A DNA stretch of 64,000 bases from Ruminococcus sp. (GCF_017464355.1 NZ_JAFUAG010000041.1:186001-250000), one strand, 5' to 3'; positions 43,596-52,760 are shown, counted from the stretch's first letter. The notes: generated by a model from the sequence alone, not told the origin. Program-made: numbers and translations.

Positions 43596-44609
43596 ATGTC
43601 AGATACATCAAGAGTAAAGGTTTATAAATACAAGAATATCGCAGCTGCTCTGGCGGTGCTTCTGCTTATCATGGTGGGCATTTCCACCTCCTGTAGCTCG
43701 CGTAACTCAAATAAGAAGAAAACCGAGGACAAGCCTGATAAGACAACTTCTTCCGCAGTGGAAAAAACTGCCGATGATAACGAGAAGCGTCTTACCAAAA
43801 ACTATGAATACAAGGAAATGCAGAACGGCACCATGCTCAACAACGGGCTGCTGCTGCAGGTCAGCGAGGCTCACCCTTTTACAGGGCAGATAAACGGCGC
43901 TGAGTCACTGTACTCTTTCATGTTTGATGAGAACGGTGAGCAGGTGCTGGCAGCAAGCTATCCCAGTGATGAAGCTCTGCCTGAAATGCTTTCTGCTCTC
44001 AATAAGCTGGCTGTCGATTTCGAGAAAGACTCAGGTCTCAGCACCCTCATGGTAAGCTCCATGGTTCCCGATGAAGGAGCTTCACCGAAGACCGACGAAG
44101 CTTACATAGGCTCCTGTGCTGACCTCATGCTGTATGACTACTATAATGGTACTTTTGAAGAATTCACAGGTACCGAGGATTATGTATGGATACCCAACAA
44201 CTGCTATAAATACGGCTTTGTTATGCGCGGCACCAACAGGCTGCGCTATATCGGAAAAGAAGCAGCAGAGCTTATCCGTTTTATGAGCAGCAGCGACGGT
44301 TCAGCTGACTTTGAGAAAATGCAGACAGCTATCAAGGAATATACCTTTGAAAAGCCCATGTATTATTCCTCAGATGACGGTACCGAGTACGTTGCTTATT
44401 TCGTGCCCGCAGACAGCGGCTCAACTACCACCAGCGTGCCTGTGCCCACCCGTGAGGACGAGAGCGAGTACAAGTACGTCATTTCGGGAAACAATGATGA
44501 CGGCTACATAGTTCTGGTAAATATGTCCGATAATAATGAAACTGAACTCTCTGTGGCAGCTGCCCCCGAAGACAGCTCTGCCGAAGAGACTGAACAAGGA
44601 GAATACTGA
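43596..44609 (+). CDS. Putative lipoprotein of unknown function
   Basis: A 337-residue protein whose N-terminus is basic, then hydrophobic (AAALAVLLLIMVG), then ISTSC with lipidated Cys likely. A Ser/Lys/Thr/Asp-rich linker precedes a globular part with many acidic and Tyr residues; the C-terminus is Glu/Ser-rich. No domain recognised. ATG 43596 follows AGGTGG; an upstream in-frame TTG/ATG is unlikely. It precedes the esterase by 2 nt, implying a shared transcript. Confidence 0.75.
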   Translation: MSDTSRVKVYKYKNIAAALAVLLLIMVGISTSCSSRNSNKKKTEDKPDKTTSSAVEKTADDNEKRLTKNYEYKEMQNGTMLNNGLLLQVSEAHPFTGQINGAESLYSFMFDENGEQVLAASYPSDEALPEMLSALNKLAVDFEKDSGLSTLMVSSMVPDEGASPKTDEAYIGSCADLMLYDYYNGTFEEFTGTEDYVWIPNNCYKYGFVMRGTNRLRYIGKEAAELIRFMSSSDGSADFEKMQTAIKEYTFEKPMYYSSDDGTEYVAYFVPADSGSTTTSVPVPTREDESEYKYVISGNNDDGYIVLVNMSDNNETELSVAAAPEDSSAEETEQGEY

Positions 44610-44611
44610 TA

Positions 44612-45445
44612 ATGTTGAAGGAAACAGTTGATATAAAAGTAGATTACGAAAAGGCAGGCATCAAGGATATAGGCGATAAGCCCGTTCTTGATTGCTACTA
44701 CAGCACCCTCACCGAGGAGATAGGCAGAAAGCACCACCGTGCGCTCATCATCTGTCCCGGCGGCGGATATGACTACTGCTCCGAAAGAGAGGCTGAGCCT
44801 GTGGCACTGAGATTTCTCGCCTACGGCATACACTGCTTTGTGGTGAGATATACCTGCCAGCGTGCATTCCCCCAGGACGCTCTTGAGTGTGCTGCTGCTA
44901 TAAAGTATGTCAGAGAGAATGCCGAGCATTTTGATATCGACCCCGATAAGATAGCTGTTATGGGCTTTTCCGCAGGCGGACACCTTGCAGCAACCGTGGC
45001 AAACCTCTGGGATAACGAGATACTCACCAAGCCCCTGGGCTGCAAACCTGAGGATATCAAGGTCAATGCATCTGTGCTTTGCTACGCTGTGCTGACCAGT
45101 GACCCCGAGTTCACCCACGAGGGCTCTATACAGAACCTCCTCCGCGGCAGGGAAGATGACAAGGTGCTCCGTGAGTTCCTGGCTATGGAGAACAGGGTAG
45201 GCGAACAGACACCGCCCACATTCCTGTGGCACTGCGCTGATGACGGCTGTGTAAGGGTGCAGAACTCCCTCTTCTACATGACAGCCCTTGCCAAGCACTG
45301 GAAGCTTTTCGAGTCTCACATCTACGAGAACGGCGGACACGGCTTAGGCCTCTGTGATGAAACTACAGCTACCTGGGAAGGCCATATCCAGCCCATAGCT
45401 GCTGCCTGGGTTGAAGCTGCTGTCAAGTGGCTGCTCAGGCTCTGA
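44612..45445 (+). CDS. Alpha/beta hydrolase, esterase (BD-FAE/acetyl-xylan esterase-like)
   Basis: A 277-residue esterase: oxyanion loop CPGGGYDYCSERE, nucleophile GFSAGGHLAA, acid in WHCADDGCV, His in ENGGHGLGL. The pattern matches alpha/beta hydrolase fold-3 and BD-FAE-type enzymes that deacetylate or deferuloylate hemicellulose fragments. No signal peptide. It starts 2 nt after the lipoprotein gene and ends at a strong terminator. Confidence 0.88.
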   Translation: MLKETVDIKVDYEKAGIKDIGDKPVLDCYYSTLTEEIGRKHHRALIICPGGGYDYCSEREAEPVALRFLAYGIHCFVVRYTCQRAFPQDALECAAAIKYVRENAEHFDIDPDKIAVMGFSAGGHLAATVANLWDNEILTKPLGCKPEDIKVNASVLCYAVLTSDPEFTHEGSIQNLLRGREDDKVLREFLAMENRVGEQTPPTFLWHCADDGCVRVQNSLFYMTALAKHWKLFESHIYENGGHGLGLCDETTATWEGHIQPIAAAWVEAAVKWLLRL

Positions 45446-45463
45446 TTTGAAATAATGTACTAT

Positions 45464-45500
45464 AGTCCCGAAACGTTTATATCCGCTTCGGGACTTTTTG
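45464..45500 (+). terminator. Terminator after esterase gene
   Basis: Perfect 9-bp stem (45464-45472 with 45487-45495), 14-nt loop, five Ts. Confidence 0.9.
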
Positions 45501-45588
45501 CAGCCGCCGATCTGAGCGTGCAATGCTTATTAACATAAAAGTCAGTTTCGGCATAATATGTACCATGATATTAACGGGAGGTACACTT

Positions 45589-46656
45589 ATGTCAGAAAAA
45601 TACTTTTTGGGCTGTATGACCCAGCAGGGCTTTTCCACCGAATTCGGAAGACTTATCAGCGAAGACGGCAGATTTACTTATATCCTCAAGGGCGGCGCAG
45701 GAACAGGGAAGTCTTCCCTCATGAAAAAGATAGCCGCAGAATTTGAGCAGCAGGAGCATATCGTCCGTTTCTATTGTTCCTCAGACCCCGCTTCTCTTGA
45801 CGCTGTATGGCTGGAAAGCTCCGATGTCCTCATCGTTGACGGCACCTCGCCCCACGTATTTGACCCAACCTACCCCGCAGTAAAGCAGAAGATAGTTGAC
45901 CTGGGCGCCAACTGGGACGAAGCAAAGCTTCGTGAGCATAAAGATGAGATCATCGCTGTCACCGATAAAAACAAGTCCCTGCTGGCAAGAGCAAAGCGTT
46001 TTTCGGCGGCTTTGTCAAATGTCTGCAATGACAGCTTTACCTGCGCAGCAGGCTGTATCGACGAGGAAAAGCTTGCAGGCTTCCTTGCAAGGTTCTATAA
46101 AAAAATTCTTATGCGCAAAGGCACAGGCGCAGGCAGAAAGGATATAAGACAGCTTTCAGCATTAACAGAATATGGCTGGCTCACCATGACCGAGACCCTT
46201 GAAAGCTATCCCGAAGTCTATCTTATGCGGGACGAATATTTTGCCTGCGCAGGCTTCATCTGCGAAAAAGCCGCCGCCGAAGCCCGCCGCCGTAATTATG
46301 ACGTCATCATCTGCCCCAGCCATGGTCTTGACAATAATGCCGGCGAACATCTGCTTATCCCTGAACTTGGCGTGGCACTGGTGTCGGCAACACCACTTAA
46401 CGATATCCATATCGAAGGTGCAAAGCAGCTAAATCTAGCAAGGTTCTACGATAAAATGGCCATAACACGCTACAGGAGCAGACTTAAAATGAACAAGATA
46501 GCCGCAGGCGGCCTGGCCGAGGAGGTCTACAGCACCATAAGGGCGGCAAAGGCGGTCCACGATATGATCGAAGCTTATTATATCGAAGCTATGGACTTTT
46601 CAGCCGTTGACAAACTTACCGAAAAGATGATAGATGAGATTAGAAACAGGCGCTGA
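45589..46656 (+). CDS. P-loop ATPase, PRK06851-like
   Basis: A 355-residue cytoplasmic protein with Walker A GGAGTGKSSLMKK (residues 35-47), VLIVDGTSPHVFDPTYPA, and a second half with YDVIICPSHGL resembling a second degenerate NTPase half. The pattern matches PRK06851 proteins of spore-forming Firmicutes; no function is established. ATG 45589 with GGGAGG was preferred to an upstream in-frame ATG. Monocistronic with a strong terminator after it. Confidence 0.8.
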   Translation: MSEKYFLGCMTQQGFSTEFGRLISEDGRFTYILKGGAGTGKSSLMKKIAAEFEQQEHIVRFYCSSDPASLDAVWLESSDVLIVDGTSPHVFDPTYPAVKQKIVDLGANWDEAKLREHKDEIIAVTDKNKSLLARAKRFSAALSNVCNDSFTCAAGCIDEEKLAGFLARFYKKILMRKGTGAGRKDIRQLSALTEYGWLTMTETLESYPEVYLMRDEYFACAGFICEKAAAEARRRNYDVIICPSHGLDNNAGEHLLIPELGVALVSATPLNDIHIEGAKQLNLARFYDKMAITRYRSRLKMNKIAAGGLAEEVYSTIRAAKAVHDMIEAYYIEAMDFSAVDKLTEKMIDEIRNRR

Positions 46657-46700
46657 ACACAGGCCCTCTCACATAAGACAGATACCAAAATAGAAGTTTT

Positions 46701-46735
46701 GCCCCGAAGCATTTCAAAGTGCTTCGGGGCGTTGT
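46701..46735. terminator. Terminator after the PRK06851-like gene
   Basis: Perfect 11-bp stem (46701-46711 with 46720-46730), 8-nt loop. The U tract on plus is weak, but TTTT precedes it for minus transcripts ending nearby. Confidence 0.8.
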
Positions 46736-46763
46736 CAGCCTGCTAATATTAACTTGATCTATA

Positions 46764-47828
46764 TCATTTTCTGTTTCTTTCATCTTTTACAAGTGCAGTA
46801 GATATTGACGAGCATAATTGCTTATTTTTCATTTCGTATCCTTCTGGACACTCCTGTTGTAACATACGCACTACACCAATGATCGAATCCTGAGCATCGT
46901 GTAAAAACTCTCTGGCTCCTTCTTTTAATGTATCTACTCTGAAACGAGTAAATTTGCGTTCTTCGGCTTCTTTCCTGGTGTGGTCAATATATGTTTTATC
47001 ATTAATTTTAATTTTTTTCAACCGTTTTCCTGAAGAAACGGCTTCTCCAATATAAATTCTGCATTTTCCCTGTTCATCAGGTTCTGATGCTAATGTATAT
47101 ATGCAATTTGTTTTAGCAGTAATTCCTTTTGTAAATTGACTTGCATCTTGCCAGTCTGTACTCTCACTAAAAGCATTCAAATGATTTTGTTCGGATCCTG
47201 ATTTTGAAGAAGTATTTAAAAACTTATCTTTTGCATAATCTTTAAGCACTGAGATGATAAGTCTGTTTTCAACAGACATATTCTCATCAGATACTTGTTT
47301 TATAGGATAAATGTCCCATCCACCGTAGCTGTCATCACAAAAAGACGTAATACCTATACTTTCATAAAGTAAAGAACCGGCTTCGATAGTTGTATCTTTA
47401 GCATTACATATTGCTAGAGCAGTGCTGACAGGAAAAAGACTTTGGAGTACGATTTTAATTTCTTTGTCCCACGAAATAGTATACGCATTGTCGGCTCTAC
47501 ACACTGCACAAAACTTATCAATTAACGAAGCTCCCTGCACGGAAGAATTTTTCCAAATACGGATCCGGATCTGTAGTTTATTTTGGGTCCCACTAAGCAG
47601 TTCTTTTGACCTATCATTTAGAGATCGCAAAAGCCTATATTTATTTTCTTGATTTTCTCTGGTCTTGCCATTAGAATAGTCATACAAATTCCTTTTATTA
47701 AAATACAAACAATTTCCCAATATTGTTCGATTTACTTGTATTTCAACGGCTTCTTCGCTTGTGATACACAAAAATTCACTCATGTTTTTCATCATCTCCA
47801 ATAAGTTTTGATTTGTATTAGGTTTCAC
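46764..47828 (-). CDS. Unknown protein with a possible GIY-YIG-type C-terminal domain
   Basis: Up to 354 residues, distinctly AT-rich compared with its neighbours. The C-terminal third reads CIYTLASEPDEQGKCRIYIG, then DHTRKEAEERKFTRFRVD and a late PEGYEMKNKQ, which resembles the order of GIY-YIG nuclease motifs (inference, not a firm match). The N-terminal 200 residues match nothing I recognise. The start is unclear: GTG 47828 overlaps an upstream small ORF by 4 nt but has no SD; ATG 47783 has TTGGAG upstream. The location at the edge of mobile debris and the composition suggest horizontal transfer. A defence or element-maintenance role is possible but unproven. Confidence 0.6.
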   Translation of the reverse strand: MKPNTNQNLLEMMKNMSEFLCITSEEAVEIQVNRTILGNCLYFNKRNLYDYSNGKTRENQENKYRLLRSLNDRSKELLSGTQNKLQIRIRIWKNSSVQGASLIDKFCAVCRADNAYTISWDKEIKIVLQSLFPVSTALAICNAKDTTIEAGSLLYESIGITSFCDDSYGGWDIYPIKQVSDENMSVENRLIISVLKDYAKDKFLNTSSKSGSEQNHLNAFSESTDWQDASQFTKGITAKTNCIYTLASEPDEQGKCRIYIGEAVSSGKRLKKIKINDKTYIDHTRKEAEERKFTRFRVDTLKEGAREFLHDAQDSIIGVVRMLQQECPEGYEMKNKQLCSSISTALVKDERNRK

Positions 47829-48058
47829 TGATCAAATCTGCTGTGCAAGATGACGAAAAAAGTAAGCAAATCGTGTGCCGATCGACCAGTCAGAATCCGA
47901 CCAGTTGTTTTGTCTGATATTATATCATAAAAGCGTGAATTTGTCAACTGTATTGCTGGTTTGTCAATGATGTGATACAAGGATTTCAAAAAAAGTTCAT
48001 CGTTGGAGAGGAATTCGCTGATATAATCAGCAGGAGAATTCCAGTTCAATGGACGCAT
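47825..48058 (-). CDS. Doubtful small ORF upstream of the GIY-YIG-like gene
   Basis: A 77-residue frame from ATG 48058 overlapping the next start by 4 nt (GTGA). No SD and no family recognised, so it may be chance. The 330 nt between 48059 and the toxin fragment hold no supportable gene, only a small hairpin near 48150 and a terminator at 48218. Confidence 0.25.
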   Translation of the reverse strand: MRPLNWNSPADYISEFLSNDELFLKSLYHIIDKPAIQLTNSRFYDIISDKTTGRILTGRSAHDLLTFFVILHSRFDQ

Positions 48059-48217
48059 GGGGAATTTGTTGTATTTTCTGCTGTGTACAGCAAGCTGCTT
48101 TTTAAAGTCTTCAAACGAATAAAACTTATGCGTTGCATACTTTCTTTATGCACACCTCGGTGCACATACTTCTATTATGACCTATCACGCCCGAAAAAGC
48201 AAGATATAGCGCCGTTT

Positions 48218-48253
48218 CAGGGTGTCTCATTTTTGAAACGCCCTGTTTTTTTT
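48218..48253 (+). terminator. Terminator upstream of the toxin fragment
   Basis: CAGGGTGT/ACGCCCTG (48218-48225 with 48238-48245, one G-T), 12-nt loop, eight Ts. It ends no intact gene here and may be left over from a deleted one. Confidence 0.8.
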
Positions 48254-48391
48254 AGAAAAACGTCTATGTTTCATATCTTTCGGGAGCAGTACTGCTTCAT
48301 CAGCTGCAAAGTCACGCTTACGGGCACCGCTGCTGTAATAGGCAGACAGCTCACCGAGGAGCTTTACACGTTCTGGAGGATACTCTTCCTT

Positions 48392-49330
48392 TTGTCTGAC
48401 CCAACGGACGCTGACAGCGATGATGACTTTGCTGATGATCTGGTAGAAAAAGAAGCAGGTTCAGATCCGTTTTCAAAAGATACTGACAAAGACGGTCTTG
48501 ATGACGGCAAGGAGATAGTTATCGGTTTTGACTCGACTTCTGCCAATGCTGACGGAGATGTCCATGATGATCTCAGCGATTTTTTGCTGGGCTTTGAACC
48601 TAATAGTTATGATGATGACCTGGGAGACTGGGAATTCCAGTTCATGGAGGGCTTTGTCAAGGGTGATTTTATAAAGGACAAAACTGTAGCCAATATCGTA
48701 GGTCAGGTAACTGCCTCAATGTGCCCATATACTGATAAGATAAGTGATGCAAGAGATATTATTGCTGCTATGCTGAGTGGTTCAAAAATGGATACCTTCA
48801 CTAATGTCATCGGGGCTATTCCCGGGCAGGGAGATCTTATCAAGGGTGGAAAAGAACTAAGTATATTTATATCCAAGCACGCTGATGATTTTCCTAAAGT
48901 CGCTAAAGCAGTTGAAAAAATAACCGTTAAATTTCCTCGGATAGCAAAATATATTGATGTTGATGCTGCTGAAGCAGCTGCCAACGGGCTGAAAAACACC
49001 GTAAAACTCTCCAAACGGTCTATCGTTCAGCTTGAAAAGACTTGCAAAAATGCGGGAAAAGTGGTAGAATTAAATAAGAACCTTGACAAAACATTAGAGC
49101 TGTCACAAAAGGTGCTGGATTTCAGCCAGAAAAGTGAGGAATTCTTCGATGCCCGTGACAAGGACAGCAGCGGCAGTGACGGTGACGATGGTGATAACGA
49201 CAGGAACGAAGAAGATGATGACCCGATAGCAAAGGCTATTGAAAGAAATAAGTATAAAAATATTTATCAGTCTCCTGAGTTTGAAGAAGTATTAACTAAT
49301 AATGTAGACGGTGCTTTCTATATAAAGTAG
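48392..49330 (+). pseudogene. 5'-truncated polymorphic toxin fragment (Ca-binding repeats and pretoxin region)
   Basis: Coding similarity starts abruptly near 48392. It has two calcium-binding thrombospondin-3-like repeats (LSDPTDADSDDD; DPFSKDTDKDGLDDG), then a pretoxin-like stretch with IPGQGDLIKGGKE, a helical region, an Asp/Ser/Gly linker (RDKDSSGSDGDDGDNDR) and a short 45-residue tail. Upstream sequence in the same frame is not protein-like, so the large N-terminal part expected for secreted polymorphic toxins is missing. An SMI1/KNR4 immunity gene follows after 12 nt. A short internal start (for example ATG near 48641) could still give a small protein. Toxic activity of the tail is unknown. 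Confidence 0.7.
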
Positions 49331-49342
49331 GAGGAGAAATGA

Positions 49343-49852
49343 ATGAAAACTATTCTTTGGAATAAAGATAAGATCATTCTACAATTAAAAGAAAGAGGCA
49401 TAAAACTCAATAAACCTGTAGATATAAATACCATAAGGGAATTTGAAAAAACGCACAACATTGAATTGCCACTGGAATTAGTGGAGTTTTATACTTCAAT
49501 AACAAACGGGTGCGTGATGATCGACGGTTTCAAATTGTATTCATTTGAAGAATGGAGATTTAATGCAGACAGAATCAAAAAACGTTTTCCCTTTAAGAAA
49601 TACTGGATATGGGAGAATGGGCAAAATGATTTATATGATCATTCAGACATTGAAAATGGTATCATAGAATTGATAGATATCGGAGATGCACAGACATGGA
49701 ACATTGTAGTAAAAGGTGAAGATCACGGCGGTATGTGGATGATCTGCGATGTTGGAATACAGCCGTGTGCTCCAAAAATGACTTTTAAAGAATGGTTTGT
49801 ATATTGGCTGGAAGGAAATGATGATTTCTTTTATGGATATCAATGCCGATGA
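49343..49852 (+). CDS. SMI1/KNR4-family immunity protein
   Basis: A 169-residue SMI1/KNR4 protein: INTIREFEKTHNIELPLELV (the conserved helix and LP motif), FYTSITNGCVMIDGFKLYSFEEW, IIELIDIGDAQTWNIVV, and the terminal FKEWFVYWLEG. In bacteria these bind and neutralise toxin tails encoded upstream, matching the adjacent toxin fragment. SD TAGGAGGA lies before ATG. AT-rich like the rest of this locus. Confidence 0.88.
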   Translation: MKTILWNKDKIILQLKERGIKLNKPVDINTIREFEKTHNIELPLELVEFYTSITNGCVMIDGFKLYSFEEWRFNADRIKKRFPFKKYWIWENGQNDLYDHSDIENGIIELIDIGDAQTWNIVVKGEDHGGMWMICDVGIQPCAPKMTFKEWFVYWLEGNDDFFYGYQCR

Positions 49853-50169
49853 ATTTATTGATCTGTTTGAATCAAATGGACTTATAGGATCACGAAAAGA
49901 AAAAGTTTATTCTTTCTGATTTTGAATCCCCTGCTATGAAATTGGAGTTGCTTCAAATATTAGCAATACCCGAATTGGCTATGCCGAGATCACGCAAGGT
50001 CACGACAGTCTGCAACGGCTGGCGTGAGGTATGGAAGGACTATTAGGAAGCGAGGGCATATTTCTTTGAAATGATGATGTCAACAGACGGCGAAGAGCAT
50101 GAATGTGCAGAGTGCGTATACATTCAGCTACTTCGCGGACTTGACGAGTGCAGCGATGAGGACTTATAA
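49833..50169 (+). pseudogene. Degenerate small ORFs, mobile-element debris
   Basis: A 28-codon frame (ATG 49833 to TGA 49919) overlaps the end of the immunity gene. A second frame (49936-50169) reads through a TAG at 50044-50046; its tail VCNGWREVWKDY...EARAYFFEMMMSTDGEE...YIQLLRGLDECSDED resembles short conserved proteins from Clostridia integrative elements (from memory, moderate certainty). Both look like remnants left by element loss. From 50170 to the MATE gene nothing else is seen. Confidence 0.5.
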
Positions 50170-50267
50170 GCGAACAGGAGCGTTGCTAAAAACAGCAGCG
50201 CTCCTGTTGATTTATGTTCGCTTTCATTCTTAACGGTTTACCGAAATTGTTCAATGCCAATATTAGG

Positions 50268-51656
50268 CTACATCTCTGCCGCCAGATCTGTTTTTACGAT
50301 ATTTGACGGTATGCGGGATATTGTCTTTTTGTTCACTGCTTTCATCAATATTACCGCAAGCATTGTCACCAACACCTCAGTGATAACAAATGCGAACCAT
50401 ACCGTATTGACCGTGCCGATCTTTGAAAGAATGATAGCCGAAGTCAGCATTATAACGAGCTGTACAACAGAAGTCAGCAGCGTTTTTCTGCTGTTGCCGA
50501 GGGCTTGAAAGAATGCGCCGAGTATCAGCGTCAGTCCCGAAAACGGGAATACAAAGCTCACTATCCGCAGAGCCACTCTGCCGATTTTCAGCACCTCGCC
50601 CTGTGCATTGAACAGTGCAAGGAGAGTATCGGGGATAAGCTGGAAAATGCCAAGTCCGCAGAGGGTGATCGCTACCGTTGCGATCAGGCAGATGCGGATC
50701 GTTTTAAGTATTCGCTCACGCTTGCCTGCACCGTAATTGTACGAAATTATGGACACGACGGTATTCTTCAAGCCCCATATCGGTATCAGAACAATGCTCT
50801 GTAAGCGGACATAGATGACATAGACCGCAGGTGCAGCTTCGGTAAAGCCTAAAAGTATCTGGTTCATACCGAATATCATAGTCGGACTGATGGAATGCTG
50901 GATCGCCGCAGGAAAGCCTACGTTCCATATCTGCTTCATGGTGTCGGATTTCGGGATCAGCATACCGAGTTGGAAATGTATCTCCTTGTTGACTTTGAGA
51001 TTGAAGCCGAACGCCACCGCTGCGGCCGAGAACTGTGCAACGACCGTTGCGATAGCGGCACCTTTCATTCCCATTTCAGGTGCGCCGAGATAGCCGAATA
51101 TCAGAATCGGATCAAGTATCAGATTGACGATAGTTCCTGTTAGAAGCGAGAACATCGAGCCGATGGAGCGCCCTGTTGCTACGAGCATACGCTCAAACAT
51201 AACCTGATTTGCAACACCGAAAGAAAAGATACAGATGATTGAGGTGTAGTCCGTGCCGATACGCTGAATGGTCGCATTGTCGGTTTGCAGGCGGTAGAAC
51301 ATCGGCACAAAGAACAGCCCGAAGATCAGGAATATGCCTGCCACGATCCAGTTGACGAGAATACCGTTGCCCGCTGCTTTGTTTGCACCGTCAAGGTCGC
51401 CCTCACCGAGCTTCTTGGAAAGCTCCGCATTCATACCCACGCTGAACCCCACCGTGATGCAGGCGATCAGGCTTGAAATGGGTGTTGCGAGCGACATTGC
51501 AGTCAGCGCATTATCTCCGAGCCGTGAAACGAAAATGCTGTCGATCACGCCGTAGAGCGTTGAAACGAGCATTGAAAGTATCACGGGTACGGACATTTTC
51601 ATCATGAGTTTGCCGATAGGCAGTGTTCCCATTATGTTTTCTTCTGTGTTGGTCAT
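50268..51656 (-). CDS. MATE-family multidrug/sodium antiporter
   Basis: A 462-residue, 12-helix MATE exporter. The N-terminal half has PVILSMLVSTLYGVIDSIFVSRLGD, the second repeat starts near residue 235, and GATGRSIGSMF-type and SYNYGAGKRERILK motifs follow. It exports cationic drugs or metabolites using Na+ or H+. ATG 51656 was used; GAGG lies 10 nt upstream. It is transcribed away from lysR from a promoter carrying the same 34-nt element as the reductase promoter, so it is probably under LysR control. Confidence 0.92.
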   Translation of the reverse strand: MTNTEENIMGTLPIGKLMMKMSVPVILSMLVSTLYGVIDSIFVSRLGDNALTAMSLATPISSLIACITVGFSVGMNAELSKKLGEGDLDGANKAAGNGILVNWIVAGIFLIFGLFFVPMFYRLQTDNATIQRIGTDYTSIICIFSFGVANQVMFERMLVATGRSIGSMFSLLTGTIVNLILDPILIFGYLGAPEMGMKGAAIATVVAQFSAAAVAFGFNLKVNKEIHFQLGMLIPKSDTMKQIWNVGFPAAIQHSISPTMIFGMNQILLGFTEAAPAVYVIYVRLQSIVLIPIWGLKNTVVSIISYNYGAGKRERILKTIRICLIATVAITLCGLGIFQLIPDTLLALFNAQGEVLKIGRVALRIVSFVFPFSGLTLILGAFFQALGNSRKTLLTSVVQLVIMLTSAIILSKIGTVNTVWFAFVITEVLVTMLAVILMKAVNKKTISRIPSNIVKTDLAAEM

Positions 51657-51697
51657 TTTTATCACCTCAAAAAAATCCGCCTTGTGTTTCTACAATA

Positions 51698-51754
51698 ATT
51701 GTAGCACACAAAACGGAACAAGTCTAATTGAAATATTAAATAACCGATAGAAAA
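51698..51754 (-). promoter_or_regulatory. MATE promoter with LysR-type element (copy 1)
   Basis: Minus strand element TTTTCTATCGGTTAT-N11-ATTAGACT (51754 to 51721). Its TTAGAC forms the -35 box (51722-51727), followed by an 18-nt spacer and TACAAT (51698-51703). The -10 lies in a CTACAAT-T-ATTGTAG inverted repeat. Confidence 0.75.
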
Positions 51755-51763
51755 TTTTGATCG

Positions 51764-52648
51764 CTAAACTTTAAGTCCGCTGCCCTCGTAGGTCTGCTGA
51801 ACGAGCTTTACAAAGTCCAGCACGAACTTTCGGCTCTCGGATCTGTGGGTATATATGGCGCAGGGCATTTTTTCTTTGCAGTCATATGGTATCCACACAA
51901 ACTCGCCCGTGTGGTCGTTAAGGAAACCCGGCGACAGGCAGATGCCGCGCTCGGACGCTACATTCGTCAGCGTGGTGTTGTGGTCGGGGCTGTTGAAATA
52001 GCTGATGTTGCCCCCTGAGATAAGTCGCTGCTGCACGGATTTCAGCTCTGGCGGAGAGGTGTTGCCGATCATCAGTGTTCGCCCCGAGAGGTCGCTTTCA
52101 CGGATAATGCGCTTGCGTGAGAGCATATCGTTTTTCTTGCAGATGAGATAAATGCCGCTGTCGAAAAGGTGATGCTTTTTCACATCGTGAATGCGTTTCA
52201 TATTGTGTTCGAGGGAAAATGTCACGTCCATCTCGCCTGCGAAAAAGCGCTCCAAGTAGCCCGAATAAATAAAGTACGGCGTGACGGAAATATCGGGATA
52301 GAGCTTTGCAAACTCCATAATTATCTGCGGCAGAAAATAAAGCGCCGACCGCACTGGCATACAGATATTGATGTTGCCCTTATACTTCGAGCTGAAATTC
52401 TGCCCGTTTTCTATCGCTTTGTTAAGCTCGGTCAGGACACTTCTTATCGTCACGATGAACTGCTCGCCTGCGGGAGTGAGGGTCGCACCCTTGCCCGAAC
52501 GAGCGAATATCTCAAAGCCTATTTCGTCTTCCAACAGCTTGATCTGATAGGTCAGTGTGGGCTGTGAGATAAAGAGATTTTCAGCTGCTCGGTTGAAATT
52601 CTGAGTTCGTGCAAGCTCTGCGGCATAGGTCAATTGCTTTGTGGTCAT
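51764..52648 (-). CDS. LysR-family transcriptional regulator
   Basis: A 294-residue LysR protein: HTH (residues 1-60, QNFNRAAENLFISQPTLTYQI) and a periplasmic-binding-protein-like sensor domain (about 90-290). Members usually activate a divergently transcribed gene in response to a small ligand. Here a reductase operon lies divergent and a MATE gene lies downstream; both promoters carry the same element. SD GAGG precedes ATG 52648. Its own promoter must overlap copy 2, giving autoregulation (inference). Confidence 0.93.
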   Translation of the reverse strand: MTTKQLTYAAELARTQNFNRAAENLFISQPTLTYQIKLLEDEIGFEIFARSGKGATLTPAGEQFIVTIRSVLTELNKAIENGQNFSSKYKGNINICMPVRSALYFLPQIIMEFAKLYPDISVTPYFIYSGYLERFFAGEMDVTFSLEHNMKRIHDVKKHHLFDSGIYLICKKNDMLSRKRIIRESDLSGRTLMIGNTSPPELKSVQQRLISGGNISYFNSPDHNTTLTNVASERGICLSPGFLNDHTGEFVWIPYDCKEKMPCAIYTHRSESRKFVLDFVKLVQQTYEGSGLKV

Positions 52649-52667
52649 GGTATCACCTCAATTTAAT

Positions 52668-52724
52668 TTTTCTATCGGTTATAGGATTTTTCTATTAGAC
52701 TATTACATTATACCATGATATAAT
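52668..52724 (+). promoter_or_regulatory. Reductase operon promoter with LysR-type element (copy 2)
   Basis: TTTTCTATCGGTTAT-N11-ATTAGACT (52668-52701). Its TTAGAC is the -35 box (52695-52700), followed by an 18-nt spacer and TATAAT (52719-52724). TTTTTCTAT recurs with a 20-nt period (52667 and 52687), as expected for binding on one helix face. Confidence 0.78.
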
Positions 52725-52760
52725 GAAATTGTAAAGAAAAACTTTTATGAGGTGATCTGT

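Noticed and set aside
47972-48391. N-terminal 140 codons of the toxin-fragment frame as real coding sequence
   Set aside because: The composition is Cys/Phe/Arg-rich and unlike a protein, it crosses a strong terminator, and it has no SD.
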